From NCBI RefSeq assembly GCF_900187645.1, contig NZ_FYEE01000002.1, positions 256,639-320,638 on the forward strand: a stretch of 64,000 bases of DNA. The letters run 5' to 3'. The notes under the pieces were generated by a model. The model searched no databases and had not been told where the DNA came from. It was given only the letters and a program-made list of their open reading frames with translations. Position 1 is the stretch's first letter, and each line of letters begins with the position of its first letter. Origin of the DNA: Pseudomonas sp. Irchel 3E20 (GTDB taxonomy: Bacteria > Pseudomonadota > Gammaproteobacteria > Pseudomonadales > Pseudomonadaceae). Positions 27,069 through 35,500 of this stretch are shown here, one piece after another. The translations under genes were made by a program, and so were the position numbers.

Positions 27069-28370
27069 TCAGTTCGTGGGCGCCCCCTGCACAATCCAGG
27101 CGCCGATGAGGTCACGCTCCTGCTGGGTCATCTGGGTGATGTTGCCCAGCGGCATGATCTGCGTGGCGACAGCCTGGGCCTGGATGCGCGCAGCCTGTTG
27201 CTGGATTTGCTGCGGGGTATCGAACATCACCCCGCCCGGCGCGGCGCTGAACAGTGGGCTGGTGGGCTTGGCCGAATGGCACACGGCGCAGCGTTCCTGG
27301 ATCACGCTATGCACCTTGCTGAAGTCGCCGCTGCCGGCCTGGGCGTTGGCCGCTTGCGGTTGCTGCGCCGGGGCCGCGGCCGCGGCAGGTTTGGCGCCGC
27401 CACCCAGGGCGGTTTCCGGCAGGGGTTGGTACTCGATGGCGGTCGGGGCCTTGGCGGTGTCCGGGGCCAGGGCCACGGGTTTTGGCCCGGTGACGTAGGC
27501 CAGGCAGATCATCGCCAGGGCGCCGGCCGGCAGGGTCCAGGCGAACTTATTGCTGTTGTGGCGGGTGTTGAAGTAATGGCGCACCAACACCGCCGCCACC
27601 GCGATCCCGGCCAGGATCAGCCAGTTGTACTGGCTGCCGTAGGTGCTGGGGAAGTGGTTGCTAATCATGATGAACAGCACGGGCAGGGTGAAGTAGTTGT
27701 TGTGCCGCGAACGCAACAGGCCCTTGGCCGGCAATGCCGGGTCGGGGCTGCGGTTCTCGGCGATGGCGGCCACCAGCGCGCGCTGGGCCGGCATGATGAT
27801 GCGAAATACGTTGCCGACCATGATGGTGCCGATTACGGCGCCCACGTGCAGGTACGCGCCACGGCCGCTGAACACCTTGCTGAAACCGTAGGCCGCCGCG
27901 ATCAGCAGCACGAACAGGATCAGGCCGAGCAGGGCAGGGCGCTTGCCCAGGGCCGAGTCGCACAAAAAGGAGTAGACGAACCAGCCGACGAACAGCGAGC
28001 CCAGGCCCAGTAGCACGCCTTCGGGGCCGCTCAGGCTGCTGCCCGGGGCCAGGAGGTAGAGCGTGGGGTTGGCGTAGAACACCACGCACAGCAGCGCGAC
28101 GCCCGACATCCAGGTGAAATAGGCTTCCCATTTGAACCAGTGCAGGTTGTCCGGCATGGTCGGCGGGGCCAGTTTGTATTTTTCCAGGTGGTAGATACCG
28201 CCACCGTGGATCGCCCACAGATCGCCCGCCAGGCCATCCTTGGGGTTGACCCGGTTGAGGTTGTTCTCCAGCCAGACGAAGTAGAACGAGGCCCCGATCC
28301 AGGCCACGCCAGTAATCATGTGAACCCAGCGCACGCTCAGGTTCAGCCATTCCATCAAATGTGCTTCCAC
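27069..28370 (-). CDS. puuD: Membrane-bound urate oxidase (urate hydroxylase) with cytochrome c domain
   Basis: A 433-aa protein matching PuuD: N-terminal EWLNLSVRWVHMITGVAWIGASFYFVWLEN, about eight membrane helices, an Ala/Pro-rich linker (GGGAKPAAAAAPAQQPQ), then a C-terminal cytochrome c domain with CAVCHS heme site and the MPLGNITQMTQQERDLIGAW axial Met segment. PuuD oxidises urate to 5-hydroxyisourate and passes electrons to the respiratory chain rather than to O2 directly. The start is GTG at 28370 with AGAGGT upstream. It feeds the divergent HIU hydrolase and UraD encoded nearby. Confidence 0.93.
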   Translation of the reverse strand: MEAHLMEWLNLSVRWVHMITGVAWIGASFYFVWLENNLNRVNPKDGLAGDLWAIHGGGIYHLEKYKLAPPTMPDNLHWFKWEAYFTWMSGVALLCVVFYANPTLYLLAPGSSLSGPEGVLLGLGSLFVGWFVYSFLCDSALGKRPALLGLILFVLLIAAAYGFSKVFSGRGAYLHVGAVIGTIMVGNVFRIIMPAQRALVAAIAENRSPDPALPAKGLLRSRHNNYFTLPVLFIMISNHFPSTYGSQYNWLILAGIAVAAVLVRHYFNTRHNSNKFAWTLPAGALAMICLAYVTGPKPVALAPDTAKAPTAIEYQPLPETALGGGAKPAAAAAPAQQPQAANAQAGSGDFSKVHSVIQERCAVCHSAKPTSPLFSAAPGGVMFDTPQQIQQQAARIQAQAVATQIMPLGNITQMTQQERDLIGAWIVQGAPTN

Positions 28371-28421
28371 AGTGCTTACCTCTTGCCCGACACCCTCGTC
28401 GTGGGGTGTGCGGGCCTTCTC

Positions 28422-28925
28422 TTATTGGTGGGGGGCAAGGATCAACCGCTCATCCTCTTTGAAAAAATGCTCATCGCAGTTATTGCCTGTGCCACTGCGA
28501 TCAACCACCAGGAAGTCATCCCGCTTTTCGATCGTCAGCACCGGGTGGTGCCAGACGCCGCGATGGTAATTGATGCCCTGCCTGCCATTGGTGCGGAAGG
28601 CGCGGACCAAGCCTGATACAGGTGCATCGCCAACGGGCGCGACCACGATCAGAAAGGGGTTGCCGAGCAGCGGGATGAAAGCCTGGCTGCCCAGCGGATG
28701 GCGCTCCAGCATGCACAGGGTCAACGGCATGTCCTGCGCCTCGGCGCGGAAGATGCTGATGATCGCCTTGTCTTCGGGCAGGGCCGTTTCAACCTCGGCC
28801 AAGCGGTGGAAGCGCAGGGTCGAACCGTTGTTAATCATGAAGTGAGCACTGCCGTCGGTTTCGATCACGTCACCGAAGGGGGCGAAGGCTTCTTTGCTTA
28901 AGGGTTCGATCGTGAGTGTGCGCAT
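28422..28925 (-). CDS. allA: Ureidoglycolate lyase
   Basis: A 167-aa cupin-like enzyme: MRTLTIEPLSKEAFAPFGDVIE, INNGSTLRFHRLAEVE, EDKAIISIFRAEAQDMPLTLCMLERHPLGSQAFIPL, NYHRGVWHHPVL. These conserved stretches and the length fit AllA, which splits ureidoglycolate into glyoxylate and urea. It follows allantoicase (alc), whose product is its substrate, so the pair completes allantoate breakdown. Confidence 0.95.
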   Translation of the reverse strand: MRTLTIEPLSKEAFAPFGDVIETDGSAHFMINNGSTLRFHRLAEVETALPEDKAIISIFRAEAQDMPLTLCMLERHPLGSQAFIPLLGNPFLIVVAPVGDAPVSGLVRAFRTNGRQGINYHRGVWHHPVLTIEKRDDFLVVDRSGTGNNCDEHFFKEDERLILAPHQ

Positions 28926-28969
28926 GCTGTTCTTCTTATTCAGGGTTCTGTGTTGTTTGCTCTGGTGCT

Positions 28970-29034
28970 ATCGCGAGCAGGCTCGCTCCCCCAACTGGAA
29001 TTCATTCCCCTGTGGGAGCGAGCCTGCTCGCGAT
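28970..29034. repeat. Paired inverted REPs (REPIN-like) between alc and allA
   Basis: 21-bp arms in perfect inverted orientation (28970-28990 and 29014-29034), each with GCGAGCAGGCTCGC inner symmetry, spaced by 23 bp. The inner word differs from the GCAAGCGGGC class, so at least two REP families are present in the window. Confidence 0.85.
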
Positions 29035-29045
29035 CGGGTTGTCGC

Positions 29046-30041
29046 TTACTTGGCCACCTTGCCCAGGATGCGCAAGCGGCTCACGCCACCGTCCGGGAAG
29101 ATGTTGAGGCGGATGTGGGTGATCGGGCCCAGGGCCTTGATCTGCTCGGCGAAGGTGTGTTCGGCGTGCATTTCCAGCTTCTGGCTGGGCAACAGTTCCC
29201 GCCAGAACAGCGATTGGGTTTCGATCTGGCTGTCGGTGCCGCCCTTGACGAATGCGCCCTGGATCGAGCAGCTATCAGGGTAGTTGCCCTTGAAGTGCAG
29301 GGTGTCGACGACGATTTTTTCCACTTCGCCGGCATGGCCCAGGGCGACGATCACCCAGTCATTGCCCGGCGTGCGGCGGCGTGCGGTTTCCCAGCCGTCG
29401 CCCATGTTGATGCCACGGCCCGGGTTGAGCAGGTTGCTGATGCGCCCAAAGTGCTCGTCGGAGCAGGCCAGGGCCCGGCCGCCGTTGAGGGCGCTGGCCA
29501 GGTCGAGCTGTTCGTTGTCGCCTACCGCCGACCAATCGCGGAACGGAATGCCGTACACCCGCAGGCGCGCAACGCCGCCGTCGGGGTAGATGTTGAAACG
29601 CAGGTGGCTGAACGCCTGCTCGTTGTTGATCTCGTGGTAGTGGTGGCTGTTGCCCTGCAACTCCACCGCCGACAGCACTTCGCTCCACTGGGTGTTTTCG
29701 CCCGGCTCGCCGTCGGCCAGGAAGCAGCCTTCCAGGGACGCGGAGGGCGGGAAGTTGCCGGTGAAGAATGAAGTGTCGATGTCCAGGCCTTTGATCTGGC
29801 CCGGCACGCCGAGGCGGATCACCGCGCTGTCGTAGCCTTCAAAGCGCTTGCGGCGCGACTCCCAGCCGTCCATCCACTTGCCGTTGTCATCGAAAACGCC
29901 CTCCTTCCATACGGCCGGGGTCGGCTGGAACATGCGGTTGGCATCGGCGAACCAGTCATCGGTGACCGAAACGATCTTGGTGCCCAGGCGGGCATCGGCC
30001 AGGTTGACGAACTTCTCGAAAGGTACGGCGTAAGCTTTCAT
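29046..30041 (-). CDS. alc: Allantoicase
   Basis: A 331-aa protein built of two repeated galactose-binding-like jelly-roll halves. The first half has [56 protein letters not shown]; the second repeats the pattern with [57 protein letters not shown]. Allantoicase hydrolyses allantoate to ureidoglycolate and urea. It lies between uraD and allA in pathway order. Confidence 0.97.
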   Translation of the reverse strand: MKAYAVPFEKFVNLADARLGTKIVSVTDDWFADANRMFQPTPAVWKEGVFDDNGKWMDGWESRRKRFEGYDSAVIRLGVPGQIKGLDIDTSFFTGNFPPSASLEGCFLADGEPGENTQWSEVLSAVELQGNSHHYHEINNEQAFSHLRFNIYPDGGVARLRVYGIPFRDWSAVGDNEQLDLASALNGGRALACSDEHFGRISNLLNPGRGINMGDGWETARRRTPGNDWVIVALGHAGEVEKIVVDTLHFKGNYPDSCSIQGAFVKGGTDSQIETQSLFWRELLPSQKLEMHAEHTFAEQIKALGPITHIRLNIFPDGGVSRLRILGKVAK

Positions 30042-30128
30042 TCTTCTTGTCTGCCTTTAATAAAGTGGCTTGGGATGCTTGCAGGGCCCTGGGCGACGGG
30101 GCGTTGTGTGCCGCTCGGGCCAGGCTCG

Positions 30129-30644
30129 CTATAGGGTCAGTAAACGCAGCAGGGCGATTTTGTTGATCTCGCTCAGCGCGCACTGGAACTCGGTGTCTAC
30201 CGGGTTGTGGATGCGCGTTTCGAACGCCGCGAGGATCTGGTGCCGGTTGCTGCCTTTTACCGCCATGATGAAGGGAAACTTGAACTTGGCTTTGTAGGCC
30301 TCGTTCAACTCGGTGAAGCGCTGGAACTCATCGCTCGAGCATTGGTGAATACCGGCGCCAGCCTGTTCGCTGGTGCTGGCTTCGGTCAGTTGGCCCTGGA
30401 TGGCCGCTTTGCCCGCCAGGTCCGGGTGAGCGTTAATCAGCGCCAGTTGCCTGGCGTGGTCGGCGCTCAACAAAATGTCGCTCATGCGCTGGTGCAGGGT
30501 TTCGATCTCGTCGATCGAAGGGTCCTGGCCCAGCTCGAAGGCCTTTTCGGCCACCCATGGCGAGTGTTCGTAGATGTCGGCAAAGGCCTCGACGAAGGCC
30601 TCGCGGCTCAACGTCGAAGGCTTGAGGGTTTGGAACGCGGTCAT
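30129..30644 (-). CDS. uraD: OHCU decarboxylase
   Basis: A 171-aa protein from MTAFQTLKPSTLSREAFVEAF. The conserved INAHPDLAGKAA (catalytic His), SSDEFQRFTELNEAYKAKFKFPFIMAVKG and FETRIHNP segments identify 2-oxo-4-hydroxy-4-carboxy-5-ureidoimidazoline decarboxylase, which yields S-allantoin. The ATG at 30644 overlaps the puuE stop (ATGA), so the two are coupled. A longer reading to 30713 lies inside puuE and is rejected. Confidence 0.95.
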   Translation of the reverse strand: MTAFQTLKPSTLSREAFVEAFADIYEHSPWVAEKAFELGQDPSIDEIETLHQRMSDILLSADHARQLALINAHPDLAGKAAIQGQLTEASTSEQAGAGIHQCSSDEFQRFTELNEAYKAKFKFPFIMAVKGSNRHQILAAFETRIHNPVDTEFQCALSEINKIALLRLLTL

Positions 30645-31567
30645 TGCGCGGCCCCTTGGAATGGGTGGACGTCGTGCCAATGGCGGGCGATATCGACGCG
30701 GCGGGTGAACCACACCTGCTCGTGGCCCTTGGCGTATTCGATAAAGCGCTTGAGGGCGGCCAGGCGCGCGGGGCGGCCGATCAGGCGGCAGTGCAGGCCG
30801 ATGGAAAGCATCTTCGGCGCCTCGCTGCCTTCGGCGTAGAGCACGTCGAAAGCGTCCTTGAGGTAGTTGAAAAAGTCGTCGCCGGTATTGAAGCCCTGCA
30901 CCTGGGTGAAGCGCATGTCATTGGTGTCCAGGGTGTAGGGGATCACCAGGTGCGCCTTGCCGGTGGGGTTGCGGCTTTCCCAGTAGGGCAGGTCGTCGTC
31001 GTAGGTGTCGCTGTCGTAGAGGAAGCCGCCTTCTTCCATCACCAGGCGCCGGGTGTTGGGCCCGGTGCGGCCGGTGTACCAGCCCAGCGGGCGTTCGCCG
31101 CTGATGTCGGTGAGGATGCGGATGGCTTCGAGCATGTGCTCGCGCTCCTGGGCCTCGTCCATGTACTGGTAGTCGATCCAGCGGTAGCCGTGGCTGCAGA
31201 TCTCGTGGCCGGCGGCGACCATGGCGCGGATCACGTCCGGGTGGCGCTGGGCAGCCATGGCCACGGCGAACACGGTGAGCGGGATGTCGAATTGCTTGAA
31301 CAGCGCCAGAACCCGCCACACGCCGGCACGGCTGCCATACTCGTACAGCGACTCCATGCTCATGTTGCGCTCGCCTTGCAGCGGCTGGGCCGAGACCATC
31401 TCCGACAGAAAGGCCTCCGACTCCTTGTCACCGTGCAGGATGTTGCGCTCGCCGCCTTCTTCATAGTTAAGGACAAAGGACAGGGCGATACGGGCATTGC
31501 CCGGCCAGTGTGGGTGCACGGGGTTGGGGCCGTAGCCGATCAGGTCGCGTGGGTAGTCAGCGCTCAC
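30641..31567 (-). CDS. puuE: PuuE-type allantoinase (polysaccharide-deacetylase fold)
   Basis: A 308-aa protein of the PuuE family: YPRDLIGYGPNPVHPHWPGNARIALSF, NYEEGGERNILHGD, then MAAGHEICSHGYRWIDYQ and GWYTGRTGPNTRRLV. PuuE opens the allantoin ring to allantoate without the binuclear metal centre of classical AllB. It is the first gene of the minus-strand ureide operon and faces uraH across a 434-bp control region. Confidence 0.96.
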   Translation of the reverse strand: MSADYPRDLIGYGPNPVHPHWPGNARIALSFVLNYEEGGERNILHGDKESEAFLSEMVSAQPLQGERNMSMESLYEYGSRAGVWRVLALFKQFDIPLTVFAVAMAAQRHPDVIRAMVAAGHEICSHGYRWIDYQYMDEAQEREHMLEAIRILTDISGERPLGWYTGRTGPNTRRLVMEEGGFLYDSDTYDDDLPYWESRNPTGKAHLVIPYTLDTNDMRFTQVQGFNTGDDFFNYLKDAFDVLYAEGSEAPKMLSIGLHCRLIGRPARLAALKRFIEYAKGHEQVWFTRRVDIARHWHDVHPFQGAAQ

Positions 31568-31664
31568 TGCGTGGTTCCTTCTTGTTCGTGGCTAGGTCAG
31601 TAGCAAAGGGTGGCGTGGCGGCCTGACGGTGGAGGGGCAGGCTGGCGTCACAGCGATGGGCTGA

Positions 31665-31674
31665 TTGTATACAA
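31665..31674. promoter_or_regulatory. TTGTATACAA operator, puuE side
   Basis: Perfect 10-bp palindrome. It overlaps the candidate puuE -10 on the minus strand, about 100 bp from the puuE start. The same word appears upstream of the AzgA-like permease. Shape is typical of GntR/FadR-class sites; no such regulator is in the window. Confidence 0.55.
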
Positions 31675-31857
31675 GTTTATATTCAATTTGTAAGCCTGTT
31701 TTTTCCCCAATTTCATTTTCGGGTTGGCCGGGGAGCACTGCAAGAAACCTGCCTCGTTAGTCAGTTGTTGGACGAAAGGTCTGGGCCGCCTGTGGCGGGG
31801 GGCTGTCTCCCGGTGACGGCAGCCCTGGGTTGAAGCGTGGAAAAAAATCTGGATCTA

Positions 31858-31867
31858 TTGTGTACAA
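31858..31867. promoter_or_regulatory. TTGTGTACAA operator, uraH side
   Basis: Nine of ten bases match the puuE-side site. It includes TACAAT, a possible -10 for uraH, 135 bp before the uraH start. Confidence 0.5.
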
Positions 31868-32001
31868 TTTTTGTTGAAAGTGTCTTAATCAGCTCCGCGC
31901 CGCACCTTTTCACGATCTGAAACGGTGCGGCCTCCACATTTCACTGACTCCGGGAGGCGCGAGGCCTGGCGGTACACACCGCACAAGGGCCCGCAGAATC
32001 A

Positions 32002-32355
32002 ATGGGACGTTTGACTACTCACGTATTGGATGCCGCACACGGTTGCCCTGGCAGCTCGATCAAGGTCGAGCTGTATCGGGTCGAGGGTTCGCAGCTGGAA
32101 TTGGTCGCCAGCACGCTGACCAACGCCGATGGCCGTTGCGACGCGCCGCTGCTGCAAGGCGGGGACTACCGCACGGGCGTTTACCAACTGCAATTCCATG
32201 CCGGCGATTACTACCGCGCCCGTAGTGTGGCACTGCCCGAGCCGGCGTTTCTGGATGTGGTGGTGCTGCGTTTTGGCATCAGCGCCGAGCAGGAGCACTA
32301 CCACGTGCCGCTGCTGATTTCGCCCTACAGCTATTCGACCTACCGAGGTAGCTAA
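32002..32355 (+). CDS. uraH: 5-hydroxyisourate hydrolase
   Basis: A 117-aa transthyretin-related protein. It starts [25 protein letters not shown] (the conserved His) and ends with the diagnostic YRGS tail, with [19 protein letters not shown] before it. The enzyme hydrolyses 5-hydroxyisourate to OHCU, between PuuD and UraD. It lacks a signal peptide. It is transcribed divergently from the rest of the pathway and ended by a clear terminator. Confidence 0.97.
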   Translation: MGRLTTHVLDAAHGCPGSSIKVELYRVEGSQLELVASTLTNADGRCDAPLLQGGDYRTGVYQLQFHAGDYYRARSVALPEPAFLDVVVLRFGISAEQEHYHVPLLISPYSYSTYRGS

Positions 32356-32415
32356 ACCCCAAGCTAGCCATCTCACTTAAAGAAGCTTTCGCGCATCGAG
32401 CTTCTCTGGTCTTTC

Positions 32416-32441
32416 GCCCGCTCACACTGCGGGCTTTTTTT
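32416..32441 (+). terminator. Rho-independent terminator of uraH
   Basis: GCCCGC / GCGGGC stem with 7-nt loop followed by seven T residues, about 60 bp after the uraH stop. It insulates uraH from the large toxin-like genes downstream. Confidence 0.85.
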
Positions 32442-32539
32442 CGCCCGGGATTTACCGTGGCCCAGGCGTTAACTATCTAGGGCACGGCGCGCTGCGTGGG
32501 GTTTTAGGCTCGGGTTTTGACTGCGCGAAGAGGCCCGAT

Positions 32540-35500
32540 ATGACCCCACCGACCACGCCTTTGGCCGAGCCCGGCGACCACCTGCCGTGGCTTGAGCACG
32601 ACGGGTTTCAGGCGCGCGTGCGCGATTGCCTGACCCGCCGCCTCGAAGAGGCCGCCCACCCCAGCCGCTTTATCAACGACCTGCACGCCGCGCACCTGCG
32701 CTGCAGCGAAGCGGCCCGTGCCCTGCGGCGCCTGATCGAGCGGGCGCCGCGTATCGCAACGTGGGTGGGCGAGGCGGTGCAACAGCACTTGGGCCTGGCT
32801 CCCGAGACGGTGTTGTTTCTGGAACCCGATGCCCCTGACGCCCCCCGGTTATCGGCAAGCGCCTTAGAGTGGGCGTTGCGCCTGATGCGCCAGCCTCCCG
32901 GGGACGAGACTGCGCCCGAAGGCACCCGCGCCCGCCTCCTGGCGCTGGATTTACGCACGCAGGTGCAGGCGGCCACCGACCAGTATTGGGCGCAACTGGC
33001 GGACGGCGCCCGGCATTCGCGCACGGCGCAATGGCGGGCGTTGTACCGCAGCCTGTTGGCGGACAAGGCGTTTATCGCCCACCAGTTGTACGAGTTGTCC
33101 GAGACCGGGTTCGACCTGGTCCAGCGTTTGCTCGACGCCCCCACGCCCGAGGATCGCGCCCTGGCCGGCGGGCCCTGGGCCCAGGTGCAGGTGCGCGAGT
33201 TGGTATGGGCTGGGGAGGGCCAGGCCCGGGTGGCCATTGGCGGTGCGCTGCATATCGCCTATGCCCCCGGCGCCGAGCACAGCCAGCAAGTGGTGTACGT
33301 GCCGGGGCTGACGCGCGAGTTCCATGAGTTTGCCTCCCTGGCCGAGCTGGAGTTCAAGCTGCCCGCGTTGCTCAATGGCCACGATCAGGCCCGGCTGTGG
33401 CAGCGCCTGCCCCTGCGTTGGCGTACTGACCTGCTTGATGCTCGCTTCCGCCAGCCGATGCCGTTCAGCTTTACCCCGGTGGCCTTGATTGCTGGCGACG
33501 CCGTGGGCGACAGCGCCAGTAGCCTGCTGCACCTGCAAAGGGACAACGAACTGGCCTGTGCCCTGGGCATCGACCTGGCCTGGCTGAGCATCCGCGGCGA
33601 CACGCCCCCGGAGCAGGGATTGGCCCCGCTGATCGCCCACGTGGAGGCCGACCGCAGCGCAGGCGTGGGCTGTCCGAACCTGCGTCGGGCCTTGGAGCAC
33701 CTCCTGGGCTGGGACGAGCAACGCCGCGCGCGGGAGATCAGCTTCGATGCCCTGGCCGCGAGCCTGGCGGTGCGCACCCGCGAGCACGCGGTGCGGCGCT
33801 ACGAAAACGGCCTGCTGGGCCTGCTGGACAGCGCTGACCCGGCGGCCGAGACCGAAGCCTTCAGTCAGTGGGTGGTCTTGCAGGAGCACTGGCAGGCGCG
33901 AGTGACGCAATTGCATGACTACATCGAGCAACAGGTCGCGCGCTTCGATCAGCGCCCGTTCTGGAATGAAAAGGCGAAGGCCGGGCATAGCCACGCGGTG
34001 CTGCACCTGGTGCTGCAACGCCAGGCCCTGCGAGATGAGATGCGGCTGCAACAGCGCCTGAACCTGATCGACAGCGCAGCGTTGGACCTGCTGAGCGAAG
34101 TGCTCGATGAGTCGTTCGCCACTCGCCGTCCGGCCAGTGATACCCGCGCCCTGCACATCAGCGTCGGCCAACCGTTGTGCCAACTTACCGGCGCCTTCGT
34201 GGTGACCACCGCCCAGGCACTGGCGGACCACAGCGTGGGGCAACCGGTGCTGTTGTATGTGGGGGGCGGGCAGGGTGGCCTCACCCCATTCGCCTCGCTG
34301 GCGCAACTGAGCAGCGCCCTCGACGCCAGCCTTAACAGCCCCGACGGCTCGGTGCTGTGGGATTGCATCGGCCGCCATGAACGCGCTGGCGTGCGGGTGC
34401 AGGTCGCGGCGTTGGGCGCTGGGCGAAAACTGGAGGTGGCTTATGGGGTGATCGAGGAACAGGTGCTGGGCTATAGCTTCAAAGGGTTGGTGAAGGGCTT
34501 TTTCAAGACTCTCAAGTGGCTCGACGAGGGTGGCCAGCCCTTCAGTGAAGTCAGCGACGCCAGCTTGGCGTTGGGGTTGTTGCGCCGCGAACTGGCCGAG
34601 CGCTTGGCGGCGCCGAGCAGCGCCGCGCGGGATGTGGCGCTGGTCAACGTGCGCCTGCTGCGGCTCGCCGCCGAGCACCGCAAGACCCTGGCACCGTGGT
34701 TTGCAGGCGCCGACGCCGCGACGCGCCGGCGCTACCGGCATCTGTTGCAGCACTACCTGGCCAACGCCCAGGCACTGGAACATGAACTGCTGGAGCGTCT
34801 ACCGGGTTTTGATACCTATGCCCGCGCGGCCTTGCTCGCGCGCCTGACCCGGGACGGGCTCTACCCCGGCCTGGATATCGACCAGCCTCTATTCGACATG
34901 CCTGACGATGTCAGCCGCCCCTGGCAATCCCACCCACAAAGCCCCGCCGGGGACTCGGGGCCGGTGGAGCGGGTCAGCCAGGAGCGCACCACCTACAGCC
35001 TGTTGCAACTGGCCGTGCATAACCTCGACCCTGCCGCGCCCTGGACCCTATGGCGCCTCAACCACACGGTGTACCTGGACCCGGCCTGGAAAACCCGGCT
35101 CTCGCCTGCGTACTTGATCGACACCCTGTCGGACCTGAACCTGAGCGGGCGCTATGAACGCCTCATCGAGCAGGCCTTCTACGGCGATGGCACGGCAGCC
35201 GCGGGCGAGCCGCTGGTTAAGGCGCTGCTGCAGCGGGTCTTGAAGCAGCGCGCCCAGGTGGAGTTGTACAGCGCCCGGGAACAAGGCCTCTCGGCCAACG
35301 CTCAGAGCCTGTTCACCACTGCCCTGGCGGCGCGCACCGCGGCGGACCTGGAGCGCAACGGCCATCGCCTGCAATTGGCGTTTATCCACCTGGCCGGCGC
35401 CACGTCGCAAAAGGCGCGACATGTGGCGGAGGTGCTACTGATTCACGACCAGGTGTCATCCGTGTGGGTGCTCTATTGGCCGGGGGTTCAAGGCCATCCG

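Larger units (their letters stand above)
31568..32001. promoter_or_regulatory. Divergent control region between puuE and uraH
   Basis: 434 bp, AT-rich in two islands. Each island contains one TTGTRTACAA site. On the minus strand TTACAA and TATACAAT around 31665-31690 could form a puuE promoter whose -10 lies inside the operator, which fits repression (inference). The rest shows no gene. Confidence 0.6.
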